Part shown: piece by piece, positions 11,911 through 22,058 of the stretch
How positions within the stretch are numbered: the stretch's first letter is position 1
How the letters are laid out: the number at the start of each line of letters is the position of its first letter
DNA from: Pyxicephalus adspersus
Taxonomy: Eukaryota; Chordata; Amphibia; Anura; Pyxicephalidae
DNA: 64,000 bases
Direction of reading: 5' to 3'
Assembly: GCF_032062135.1 (NCBI RefSeq)
Contig: NC_092861.1
Span: 64,558,978 to 64,622,977 of the forward strand
The notes under the pieces: generated by a model
The model's database searches: none
The model's input: the letters and a program-made list of their open reading frames with translations, nothing else
Told to the model about the DNA's origin: nothing
Program-made: the position numbers and the translations under genes

Positions 11911-11986
11911 CTCTATAAAGGATCTATGGATAAAAACATGGACATCGAAATCTAAATGCCCTTTTATCCATAGATCCTTTATCGAG
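11911..11986. repeat. 25-bp inverted repeat (hairpin)
   Basis: Arms 11911-11935 and 11962-11986 pair with a single mismatch (aaaggatctatggataaaa against ttttatccatagatccttt in the core) around a 26-nt loop. Probably the core of a fold-back element. Confidence 0.75.
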
Positions 11987-12404
11987 ACCTAAACTGTTGT
12001 GGCGACATCTCTCATTGACACTATTCAGTTTTTCACTGAGTAGTAAGTGGCCTATGTAAAACTAGTCACCTTAGTAAATTTATTCACTTCAATCAACTAC
12101 ACAGCTTTTGTATTGTATTGAATGATATCACTTCAGGGTCCTTTTGAGATCCATACCACTGACGTCATACAACCATACAACCAGCATACATAAGTTTGGT
12201 GATTCATACTAACTGGGTCATGTGTTCAAACGGTACATTGACCTATTGTTTAAATGTTATATCATGGGTTATGTATTTAAATGCCAGATGGTCCTATTGC
12301 TCATACATTATGTTTTTTGATACAATTTATTATGATCATATTCAGACCTCGACTATATGTATACACTATTTCTATGTACAGATTGTCATCTAACATCCTT
12401 CACA

Positions 12405-12440
12405 TCCCCTGAAGAAGCTAACTAAAGAAACGTGTCGGGA
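12405..12440. repeat. Fragment of an anuran-type dispersed repeat
   Basis: The text cctgaagaagctaactaaag then aaacgtgtcggga follows the consensus 'cctgaagaag...aaacgcgttggga' seen widely in frog DNA. Boundaries of the full element are unclear; surrounding 12000-12600 is probably part of it. Confidence 0.4.
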
Positions 12441-12900
12441 TAAGAGACGTTTGTTTCCTTTTTCTAATGCCACTATAGGATTATTTCTGTATAGCTCGCC
12501 GGTCACTTCTCCCATGAAATTATTAATGGGAAAAGACCACTAAAACACTGAGTTGTTTTGCTTTTACCACCAACGAATATATTTACTTTGCCACATTTAG
12601 ACCCTACCTGTCTTTGATCCTCCTATTCTACCTCATATAGTGACCTGTCTTCAGTATATAATTCCCCTTCACTCCCATAAAACACAATAAGCCTCTGTAT
12701 CTCCTACGGAGTTCTACAAATTTCATACAAATCTATATGGTTGAGGTAAAGAAGCCTAGGTAAAGATGTCTTGCAGTCTATAAAGCAAATTACTATTTTA
12801 TTTAAAAAACTTATTTTAACTAAAAATAGTAATATCTACTACAAGGTTTAGTAGTATTGCCTTTGCTTATGTAGCAGAGCATGTTTCAAATGTATCTTAC

Positions 12901-13077
12901 CTTTGTTTCTTCTATCTGTCTCTGCAAGTTCCTACTGTCGGCAGCAATAGGCTCAGACAGGCGTTTTTCCACAGTGGATTCTGAACTCTGAAGACCTGCC
13001 AGTAACCCTTGTGCTGCTTCCTTGTAATGTTCATATTTGTCCACTAAATCTTTCAAGTTATTCCCCAAGATATTGCA
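12901..13077 (-). CDS. DST: DST exon, spectrin-repeat rod
   Basis: This 177-nt exon (59 codons, phase 0-0) encodes [40 protein letters not shown] and [34 protein letters not shown] is a typical repeat-connecting motif in dystonin. Acceptor atag, donor gtaaga. Confidence 0.94.
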
Positions 13078-13134
13078 CTATGAAGAGGAATTACAAAAGC
13101 AACAGTTTTTATCTTATAAAGTAATCACAATTGA

Positions 13135-13318
13135 CCTGCTTTATTAAAGCTCTCCAGGGCTCCACAGCAAACCTGAAATAGATCCGGTCTAGGATTCAAA
13201 ACATTTGCTTGCAAATAGCAAAAGACTTTGATGAAATTCATTCCAGGTTTGTTGGATCACCCAGCTTCACTGATAAAAGTGTATCCTATCCATCCTTGGA
13301 GAGCTTTATTATATCAGG
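13135..13318. mobile_element. Palindromic fold-back MITE, copy 2
   Basis: Same family: left cctgctttattaaagctctcc, right gagctttattatatcagg; contains ggatcacccagcttcactga. Left arm partly deleted. Confidence 0.75.
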
Positions 13319-13865
13319 TCCAAAGCAAGAAGCTTCCACAGCACTCCAAAGGGGTATATTTATGAATGATTCCCCTCTTAATTCATCTGAAAGTTTGCTG
13401 ATATGGTAGCTGTTAGAATGCCATTACATTCTCATTCCAGAGCCTAATAAACAATGATTCTGTCACCTAGTGGTCAATTGTCAAGAGTGCAAATCAGTCA
13501 CAACAATAAATATAACATATTTTAATGAACGTATGGGCGGATTTAGGTAGAATTGACAGAGGAACAATTTCTAAATACCCCCAACCCCAAGTGTATGAAT
13601 ATTATATACAAACCACTGTCAACCAGATTTGTAAATTACTATTACATCAAAAATAATTTGTCGTTAAAAATCAAACTGTCGTTAAAAACCAACTAAGCTA
13701 CTAGACCCAGGTAAAATGGCCTGTTTATCTAGACGCCACAGCTTAACACAAAACTTTATGTAGGGATAATTTAGTTGAGAGATTTCCAAATGATTATTGA
13801 CTGGGATTATGTATATTGCCTCCATTCACTTTAGTGTAGTTATAAAAACACAAACATAAGCTTAC

Positions 13866-14408
13866 CTTAGCATGTAAAGACTTGAAGTTTTCCGATGCCA
13901 AATCAACTTTACTCTGAACCATCTTACATGTTTCCAGGGTGCCGACATTATTATTATCCTCCACAACATCATCTTTATTGCAAGACTTTGCAGCATCTAG
14001 TACTCTCTGTCCAGATATAGTGATGTAACGCAAGTCCCCTTTGTGAGAGATCACATCTTCTGAAAATACTTTCTGTTTCTGCAACTTATCTAAAACACCA
14101 GCAAAGTTCTCAGCACCAATCTCTAGATGTTGAAGTTCATGCTTTGAGTCCTGAAGCCAATTCTCAAATTCATTATAATCCTTAGTGAACTTCTCCAATT
14201 CTTCTTGAACGGTTTGGATTGCCTTCATTTTCTTTTCAGAATCACTCAAAGCTGACTCATACTGAGCTTTTAATGCTTCTATGTCTCCCTGAAGCTTTAC
14301 CTTTTCTTCTGGAGTGAGGTGGCGACCTTGTTTTTCCAGAAGAGCTTGAGCTGACTGTGTGGCAATTATAACGGCTTGATGCTGGGACACAAGCTTTTCA
14401 TGCTGGGC
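13866..14408 (-). CDS. DST: DST exon, spectrin-repeat rod (FSEDVISHKGDLRYITISG)
   Basis: This 543-nt exon (181 codons, phase 0-0) runs from AQHEKLVSQHQAVIIATQSA to KVDLASENFKSLHAK. It includes ENWLQDSKHELQ (repeat Trp) and the highly conserved FSEDVISHKGDLRYITISGQ, a segment shared by DST and MACF1. It spans about one and a half spectrin repeats. Acceptor tctag, donor gtaagc. Confidence 0.95.
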
Positions 14409-15230
14409 CTAGAAATTTTGTTACAGGAAATATTACAGATATTTTAAAGGAGTGATATAACACTATCCAACAAACTAATCCCATAAGTAATAAGGATGAT
14501 ACATATTGGGTCAAAGCCTAAAGTCCCTGGGCACCAGGCATACAAACAAGCCTGGAAATCTTGTCTCATCTCTAGGAACAACATTGGCCCCAGATCATCC
14601 AACATCAAACACAACAAAACACCCAAAGCCCAACTCACACCACATCTGCAGTAGAGAGAAGAATAAACTTCTACTAGCACACTAATGTTGCCTTGTTAAG
14701 AAATAACTGACTGACTGAATTATGTTGTCAATCACAAGCAACATCAATTATGCCAGCAGGTAAACACAGGGCTTTGTCATTATTGTCAATTCAGTGATTT
14801 CCTTTTTTACACCACTGCACACAAATTACCATTGCATTAAATATTATGCATCACCTAAATAAGATATTTATTAGTGTCATACATACTGTAAAGAAGTAAA
14901 ATAACAACACAATGACAAAACCCAAGATCTGTCATTGTCTATTGACAGTTTTTGTGTTTTTGAGTAAAGTCTATTTTTGAGTACTAGCGATTTTATGCTA
15001 GAAAAAAATGTGGTTTCTTGGAACAGGGTTCCTGGACAGAAAATTAACAGTACGTAGTATACCGTCTAATCCCATATCCCAAACATTGTATCTCATCCCA
15101 AAAACATACTATTTTAATTGACATTTAATACTCAATTAACACAACATGGATTGTGGGGAAATACTATGTACTGTATTTGTCTTAACAATGAACATATGTA
15201 GCAACAAACAGCAACAAGCAGGTACTTTAC

Positions 15231-15512
15231 CTTTATTTTTTGATACTGGCTGCTTAGGTCGTCTTCATTTGATAGATCCTTTAACTTTACATTATTCATT
15301 TTCCCATCGGACTCTATTAGGTTACCATTAACTTCTTCCACACCATCCAGTATAGACTGTAATTTGCTGTCTTTGTGATGTGTTCCATTTTGCTGGATTG
15401 TAGGTTTCTTTACTACATTTCCATTCTCTCCTTTTTCATCCACCTGTGATAGCCAATTTAGCAGGCCTTCTATTTTGTTTTTGCTTTCTTCCAGTTGTTC
15501 AACTGCAGCCGA
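15231..15512 (-). CDS. DST: DST exon, spectrin-repeat rod with variable loop
   Basis: This 282-nt exon (94 codons, phase 0-0) encodes SAAVEQLEESKNKIEGLLNW LSQVDEKGENG, a variable hydrophilic loop (NGTHHKDSKLQSILDGVEEV NGNLIESDGK), then DDLSSQYQKIK. The QNGTHH and EVNGNL.E landmarks also occur in mammalian DST, showing a conserved insert inside a spectrin repeat. Acceptor tctag, donor gtaaag. Confidence 0.93.
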
Positions 15513-15674
15513 CTAGAAAAATTATCATACTGTTTAGTTTTTTACTAAGGTGCTAAGACTTGGGTTTTTTTTTTATTACACAGACTCGTTATTTTTTAAA
15601 TACAAAAAAAATGTTCTATTTTAGGGTATTTTTCTTGCATATATATATAACATTTTACCAACTATACATTAGAC

Positions 15675-15975
15675 CAGTGTTTTTCAACCTTTTTTTGAGC
15701 CACGGCACATTTTTTACATTGAAAAAATTCTGTGGCACACCACAAACCAAAAATGATACAAAATGACACCATGCAGCTAATTCTCTTGTCTCTAAGAATA
15801 AACAAGGCAAGTAAGCTACCTACTGCCACCCACTGACATAGAAGAGTATTACATTACTCTGCCAGTCACTATAGCACAGACACTCCACAATGGTAATTGG
15901 ATAATTTCACACGGTACACCTGAAGATCTCTCATAGCACACTAGTGTGGCGCGGCACAGTGGTTAAAAATCACTG
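15675..15975. mobile_element. Non-autonomous hAT element, 301 bp, with target duplication
   Basis: Terminal inverted repeats CAGTGtttttcaacc and ggttaaaaatCACTG; flanked by 8-bp duplications cattagac (15667-15674) and cattagtc (15976-15983), one mismatch. The subterminal text gagccacggcacat and gtggcgcggcac also mirrors. Inserted in a DST intron. Confidence 0.85.
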
Positions 15976-16727
15976 CATTAGTCAATGTAACAAATGTAAT
16001 AAGAATTTTATAACCATTACAGATTTTAAAACTATATCCAAAACATGGTATTTTCTCACTAATTTATTTGTGCAGGTACCCAACCTAAAAACTTCATACT
16101 TTAAAAATAAAGTAAATGAACATAACTCTATGTAAATGTTCTTTACATAGAGTTACAGTCTCATGTCAGATAATGTATATTGCATATTACAAAACCCTTA
16201 CGATTGTTTGTTCTTTACTATTTGAACAAAGTGGAATTTAAACCACAGGCAAACTTGCTAGGTAAGCCGACTAGCCCTCACTCATCTAAACATAAAAGTC
16301 TTCAAAACTTCTGCCAACACAAGTTTAGGAAATTTAACTTACGCACATCGTGGATAACAAGTGTATACCATATTGCATGTCATAGAAAATCTACCTTATA
16401 ATAATTTTTAATAATATTAGCATGTCAAATTAATGTCTATGTCACATCAATACAGAAATGAACAATAAAGGCAGTCCTTTACACTATTCCTATATATTAG
16501 TCCTATACATTAATCTTTAATACATAAATAGTAAAATAGTAAATCCCCCTAATAGCAAAAAACTGTACTTTGAGCTACATTGGTGGAAAATGATTTATTA
16601 TTGAGTTATGAGAAAATTAGGTATTTTGGCTAATCTTTGAAGAATTATGAAAAAAATATAATAGGCTAAAGCAAATACAGAAAAGTTAAAAATTACAGAG
16701 AATATAGAGTGTAAAAAGGAAATCAAC

Positions 16728-16961
16728 CTTTTCAGTTTCTTTTTTAATGGCTGTTGTGACTGCCTTTTCCAATTCCTTCTTGGATTCTTCAGCTTTCTTT
16801 TGAAGAGCTTCAAACTTAACTTTAGCTTCCTTTAGTTTCTGCTCAATAATGGCTCTCTCCTCTGGGGAAAGTTTATCTCCATGTTCCTGAAGGAATTTCT
16901 CTGTATTTTTCACAATTTCTGCCAATTCACTGGCACCAGCCTGCATATCTTTCTGTAACTC
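16728..16961 (-). CDS. DST: DST exon, spectrin-repeat rod
   Basis: This 234-nt exon (78 codons, phase 0-0) encodes [60 protein letters not shown] and [18 protein letters not shown]. It is a Lys/Glu-rich helical repeat and matches DST throughout. Acceptor ttacag, donor gttgat. Confidence 0.94.
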
Positions 16962-17727
16962 CTGTAAAATAACATTGTTCAGGCAGTTCTTTAATGTAGG
17001 AATATACACTATTGTATAGATTAGAGACCTAGAAGATAGCATGATTTAGAAATAAGGTATGTTACACATTTCAAATAGATTCAGTACATTACAAGTAAGT
17101 CCTCTGCCATGTAGGTAGTGCTTCAAAAGGGGTTTATTGTAATCATTACTGTTGCTACAAGCAATTCTCCAATGCAAGCTCACAAAATATATTAAATTAT
17201 ATCACCTCAAAAGACCAATATGGGGTCTGAAGGCAAGACAGGTCAATACAGGATCTCTGACAATGCTAGAGAAGTCAGTACAAACATAGTACACATAGTA
17301 TAATTTATATTGCACATTTTAAATATGGTGTTTTAGAAAAAGTCCTACTAGTTACATCTTGTGCTTTCCAGTAAAATGCATCCTACATAGTTTTCAATGG
17401 AAACATATCAAAACATGTCTGTAAATGGGGAAAACCTAAAATAAAGGGATGTAATATGTAAGAATCTAATGAAACCGAAAGTCAGGCATATATGAAACAT
17501 AAAGCTTCAATTGTGAGTTACAAATGGGCAAATGAGCAACTGATGACATCAAGAAAATGACTACAAGATGGGCATCATCAAGGCTGACAGAGATCTCTAG
17601 GGAGTTAGGTTGAGATGTAAACGCCTCTATTTAAGAAGAAGAATATTGTTAACAGAAAAATAATGCAAATTCCAGCGGTTACTTGCAAAGTAGCTGTTAT
17701 CTTCTACAATTATTTTTGATACAGCAC

Positions 17728-17880
17728 CTCATATTCACTCCGACAATGCTGAAGATCAGCCGGAGAATCCCTTGCAATCAACTTGTCCTGTTGACCAATC
17801 AGTTTGTTCTCTGTCTGTGTGAGCAGATCACAGAGCTCCTGCAGCTTTCCTTTGTGTTCCTGTAGCTGTTCCTCAGCATC
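17728..17880 (-). CDS. DST: DST exon, spectrin-repeat rod
   Basis: This 153-nt exon (51 codons, phase 0-0) encodes DAEEQLQEHKGKLQELCDLL then TQTENKLIGQQDKLIARDSP ADLQHCRSEYE. LCDLLTQTEN.LIG is shared with DST. Acceptor tgtag, donor gtgctg. Confidence 0.93.
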
Positions 17881-18692
17881 CTACAGGAATGAAAAAGACA
17901 ACACAAGTGTCTTTGACAAAAATTTACTCAAAACTGCAGAGCTGCACAGCCACAAAACACAGTATGCTGTAAACATGGTAGCAGTGGGTCATGGTTTGAG
18001 CAAAGGTGACTGCAGTATAGAATAGAAATTATCACATTAAATAATATATATATATATATATATAATAAAAAAAGACTAAGTAGAGAAAAGCCTGATCAAA
18101 GCCTGACCATGCACAAGTTAAAGTAGAGGATTCAACAGCGTTGGCAATCCAGTTCCTTTTTCATCCTTGAACCTGTGTTAATAATGATCCACAAAAAGAT
18201 ATATCAAACAGAGAGGTTAGTGTTGAAATATGACAGGTAAAGCAAGATGATTATTTAAGACAGACATGCCAAAGATTCAAACTCTAAACCTGAAATTAAA
18301 TGCAAACTCAAAAGCAAACAACTCTCTATATAAATGTAGTATTGTCTATAAACTAATATAGACTGATATCTATACACTGATTCCTGAATTTCAATGTGTA
18401 TCAAGCCTCAATGCTTAATACATGTAGTTTACTTTTAATCTCATTTACTGCAACTCTACAAGGTGGGATATGCCTGCCTAGATAATAAAAAATCACATCA
18501 AATTTAGTTTAGAGCTACCATAAAGTTGTTGTGATATCCTCATAAAATATTAGGTTAAAAAGGATTTGAAATACAATCTATTAAAACAATCTCTTTACCA
18601 ACTAGACTCGATTCTTTTACTGGGCACATGGCAGCCGCAAAAGCAAACTGCAAACACATTTCTGAGAGGATCACATGCACCATGAGGCAAAC

Positions 18693-18926
18693 CTTCTGTT
18701 CATTCAAATCCTGGACAGCCAGCAGTTGACTTTTTATTGACTCTGTTTGTGGTAAGAGCTTCTTCTGAGCCTCCTGGAAATTTTTCTGTGTTGCATTTAA
18801 AAGTCTTAGCAGCTGTTTGCTTTGATTTGGAGATAGATCCTGAGCATGTTCCGATATGAAGAATTGGACATCAAATGCTGTTGTTTCCAGTTCTATTTTT
18901 TGTTCTGAGATTTGAATGTTTAAATC
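18693..18926 (-). CDS. DST: DST exon, spectrin-repeat rod (FDVQFFISEHAQDLSP)
   Basis: This 234-nt exon (78 codons, phase 0-0) encodes DLNIQISEQKIELETTAFDV, QFFISEHAQDLSPNQSKQLL, RLLNATQKNFQEAQKKLLPQ and TESIKSQLLAVQDLNEQK. The FD.QFFISEHAQDLSP..., QLLRLLN motif is nearly invariant between DST and MACF1. Acceptor tgcag, donor gtttgc. Confidence 0.95.
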
Positions 18927-19470
18927 CTGCAAAAGAAAATTCAAAGGAAATTCATTTTAGGGATCTAAATGCTCATGCTAGTATTCACTTGCTAAAAATA
19001 TGTCATTTGTATTTATGCTACACAGGGATCAAGAACTTATACATAGTATAATATAGATGTGAAAAAAATTATAACATATAATACATATACATTTATACAA
19101 TAAATGTAGGCAAAAAAATCTAGGAGTGACATCCAAGAATGTATCTGCCTGTCCCTGAATGAGCCAATAGAGTGTTATAACTGGAGATAGGAAGTGTATT
19201 TCCTTCACTCCGCTGCTCAAAGTAAATTTCAGGCGAAATTTCCCCAAAATAATCAAGAAAAAATCAATGGAAATACATCAAAGCGTGCCTCAATGTGCAT
19301 TGGGAATGTATGTTTGTGTCCTGTTGATGAACATCATATTGCACGAAAAATGTGTTAATGTGTATCCTGACGCACTTCTTAATGAAAAAGTGAATGTTAA
19401 GCCCTTGCATTCCCATTGCTAACTTGCATATTCTTTGAACTGAAATAGTGATGCTATTATTGCAGTGCTT

Positions 19471-19538
19471 AGGATCTGTCAGTTATGGTATCCCCCACGC
19501 CTTATTAGACACTTGCTAGCCTATAGCTGTATGTGAAA
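19471..19538. repeat. 68-bp direct repeat, copy A
   Basis: Shares aggatctgtcagttat and gccttattagacact with 19997-20064, in the same intron and orientation. Confidence 0.75.
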
Positions 19539-19996
19539 TCTTTTTTTGCCTTGCCTATTAGCTACCATTCTGCCCATATTTCAGTGTGGGAAGGTCAGTG
19601 AAAGAAGGTCAGGAGTTGCTCACATGGGCTCAAAAACTGCCGGATCATCATTAGTAATGTAAAATCTGAAGCATTACTTTTAATTATTAAGTTAGTTATG
19701 CCCACCTTGCCTACTATTGTGATTTAAGCATTTATTCAGGACAGCTGTTGTCCATAAACCAAGAGAACAACAGAAGATTAATACATTAATACATGCAGTT
19801 TCTCTTTTAAGTAGGTTTTGCAGTATTCAAAGACAATGTAGGCAGGTTACCCAAATACATTTCCCTTGTGATGACAATGCCAGGTTTTGTGTCATATAAA
19901 CATTATTGGAAAAGTCAGAAACAAGGTATATGGTTTTTGAAAAAAAAAGGTTTGATGAAAGTTCCAATTAAAAACTATACAGATTAACAGAATAAC

Positions 19997-20064
19997 AGGA
20001 TCTGTCAGTTATAGTATCCCCCATGCCTTATTAGACACTAGCTAGCCTATAGACATTCATGAAA
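19997..20064. repeat. 68-bp direct repeat, copy B
   Basis: Partner of 19471-19538, offset 526 bp. Differs at a few positions (atagtatcccccatgcc against atggtatcccccacgcc). Confidence 0.75.
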
Positions 20065-20206
20065 TATATTTCTTCTTGGGTTATTACAGAATAACCCTTG
20101 ACCATGTAAGTACAGAATCTTTTTTTTGTTTTTCACATAAAAACTAAAATCATTTGGTATTTATGGTTCTGGTAACCAGACAAAAATATTTAATGATTTA
20201 CTGCAC

Positions 20207-20350
20207 CTTTAGGCACTGTAAGGTTTGTTTCAATGTATCCACATCAATAGTATTCAGCGAGAAGTCCATGGTTTCACTATTGGCAGTTAGCCAATCTGAA
20301 AGCACTTGTAAACGATTAAAAAGGATCTGATGGGTTTCTGCCAGCTTAGT
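20207..20350 (-). CDS. DST: DST exon, spectrin-repeat rod
   Basis: This 144-nt exon (48 codons, phase 0-0) encodes TKLAETHQILFNRLQVLSDW then LTANSETMDFSLNTIDVDTL KQTLQCLK. LSDWL carries the conserved repeat Trp. Acceptor tgtag, donor gtgcag (non-consensus after GT but the only one in frame with the homology). Confidence 0.91.
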
Positions 20351-21073
20351 CTACAAAGCAAAACAAAATTCACATTAGCTTACAAAATGCCAAACAAAGT
20401 ACACTGTGTTTTTTTATATACACTGTCTGCCAAAAAAAAAAAAACCCAAGAATTTGGGTTCAGAGTTGGGGTTACTTCAGCTGGTGAGGCTAGGTTTAGC
20501 AACATTATATGCCCATTAAATGAGGTCAGCTGACTAACTGAATATACTGAAAGACTGGGTTTTTCCAGCAATGTATTTTTTCTTTCTTCCTGACAATGCC
20601 AGGATTTAATGGGCTCAGATTGGGAAAAAAAGAGGGTTCAGAGAGCATGATACATTGTTTTAAACATAGAATGGCCACCAGACCATAAGCCCATCAACAA
20701 TCTTTCATATGTGCTGGGGAAGACGTTACGTCCATCTTTTTCATCATCAATACAAGATCCTGGCGAAAAATTAACTCCAGACAGAAATAAATGTTGTGAT
20801 ATTGGCTAAACTCATCAAAATGATATTAGGCAATAAGCAAAGCTAAAAGCTCTCTAACAATATATATGTTATTTTTGGACAGGCAATGTGCATGAAATAC
20901 ATGCCTTTTTATATGACATTCATTAAAACATATAAATGTGTCATACTTATTCATATACAAACAGCTTTTTTTGCAATAATCTAGCTGTATTATTCAGTAT
21001 TTAAAGACAGGAAGATTACCCAAATAGATTTTCCATCTGATGTACATGCTTGTTATTTTTTTATATGCCTCAC

Positions 21074-21280
21074 CATTTCAGTATCCACTGCATATGCAAT
21101 TTGTTTTGCTCGTTCTGAAGACATTTCACAAACTGCAGAAAAGGTTTTCATCAAATTGTCACTTAGCTCCTTAAGATGTGTTCCTGGAATGTTATCAGGC
21201 ATAGACACTAAAAACTGATCTGCAAGCTGTACATCTTCTTTCAAAGTAACAGAAAACGCAGCCAACCTTGACTCAAATGA
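21074..21280 (-). CDS. DST: DST exon, spectrin-repeat rod
   Basis: This 207-nt exon (69 codons, phase 0-0) encodes SFESRLAAFSVTLKEDVQLA, DQFLVSMPDNIPGTHLKELS, DNLMKTFSAVCEMSSERAKQ and IAYAVDTEM. It is one spectrin-repeat helix pair; the S.VSSER-like end corresponds to DST. The intron to the previous exon is only 97 bp. Acceptor ctctag, donor gtgagg. Confidence 0.93.
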
Positions 21281-21377
21281 CTAGAGAAATATAAGAAATA
21301 GAAGAACAAATGTTTACTATATTGTGATCTGTTGACTATACGCTGTCAAATTAAATTAAAAAACTCAATAAACTTAC

Positions 21378-21518
21378 CTCAAGCTGTTCAAGCTGCATTT
21401 TTAGTGTTTCCAAGCTGTCACCGATGGGTGGTAAATTTTCCAAATGAAGCTTCTGATCTTGGACAACAATCAGATGTTCACGTAATGTCTGACAGAATGA
21501 ATTTGATTTAACATTTAC
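21378..21518 (-). CDS. DST: DST exon, start of spectrin-repeat rod
   Basis: This 141-nt exon (47 codons, phase 0-0) encodes VNVKSNSFCQTLREHLIVVQ then DQKLHLENLPPIGDSLETLK MQLEQLE. The pattern of a helix then a P.IG.SLETLK.QL loop is typical of spectrin repeats. It follows the giant exon, or directly exon 27361-27496 when the giant exon is skipped. Acceptor tttag, donor gtaagt. Confidence 0.92.
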
Positions 21519-22058
21519 CTAAAATAAATAAACATGAACTGAAATAAATTTGCTAAAAACATAATACAGTCATGTAACAATAAAGCTACTGCATGTATGG
21601 CAGCAATCATATTACGTGGCTATAATAAAAAGTTTGGGGTTTAGGTTCAATTTAATTGGTAAGATATTAAAAATGCATGTTAGGTTCCTTCCTTGGGCTT
21701 TTTACAATTCTAAAAATTGTTCTAAAAGCCTAAGGAAACGCCTAAAGCTAAATTCAAACATCATCTTCAGTCTGTCTTGCACAGTTGTACAGAATCCTCT
21801 ACTGTTCTTATTTTGATCATTTCACACTGTAACATTTTGTAAGCAGGATGGAAAGTGAAATAAATTCTCTTGAATGAAACACAGATGGTACAACCCCCCC
21901 CCCCACACACACACACACTTTGTTTAAAATAAGTATATTTTGTTAGCTGATTCAAAACACTGCATTACCCAATTGCTAACACTGTACCAAACACTATAAT
22001 ATTTAAATCAATATTTAAACTGGTATACATACATTTTATATAATAATAACCTGCTTAC

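Larger units (their letters stand above)
10935..12900. other. DST intron
   Basis: Holds microsatellites, the probable solo LTR, the 25-bp hairpin and the cctgaagaag-type repeat. Confidence 0.7.
13078..15230. other. Two DST introns around exon 13866-14408
   Basis: 13078-13865 contains MITE copy 2; 14409-15230 has no element I recognise. Confidence 0.7.
15513..17727. other. Two DST introns around exon 16728-16961
   Basis: 15513-16727 contains the 301-bp hAT element; 16962-17727 shows nothing. Confidence 0.7.
17881..20206. other. Two DST introns around exon 18693-18926
   Basis: 17881-18692 has a short (AT)n at about 18044-18062; 18927-20206 has the paired 68-bp direct repeats. Confidence 0.7.
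20351..22058. other. DST introns around exons 21074-21280 and 21378-21518
   Basis: 20351-21073 has nothing recognised; 21519-22058 has a C-run and (CA)n at about 21895-21919. Confidence 0.7.

Noticed and set aside
14444..14680. 78-residue minus-strand ORF next to exon 13866-14408
   Set aside because: Intronic, no homology recognised, and the adjacent splice phases already match without it.
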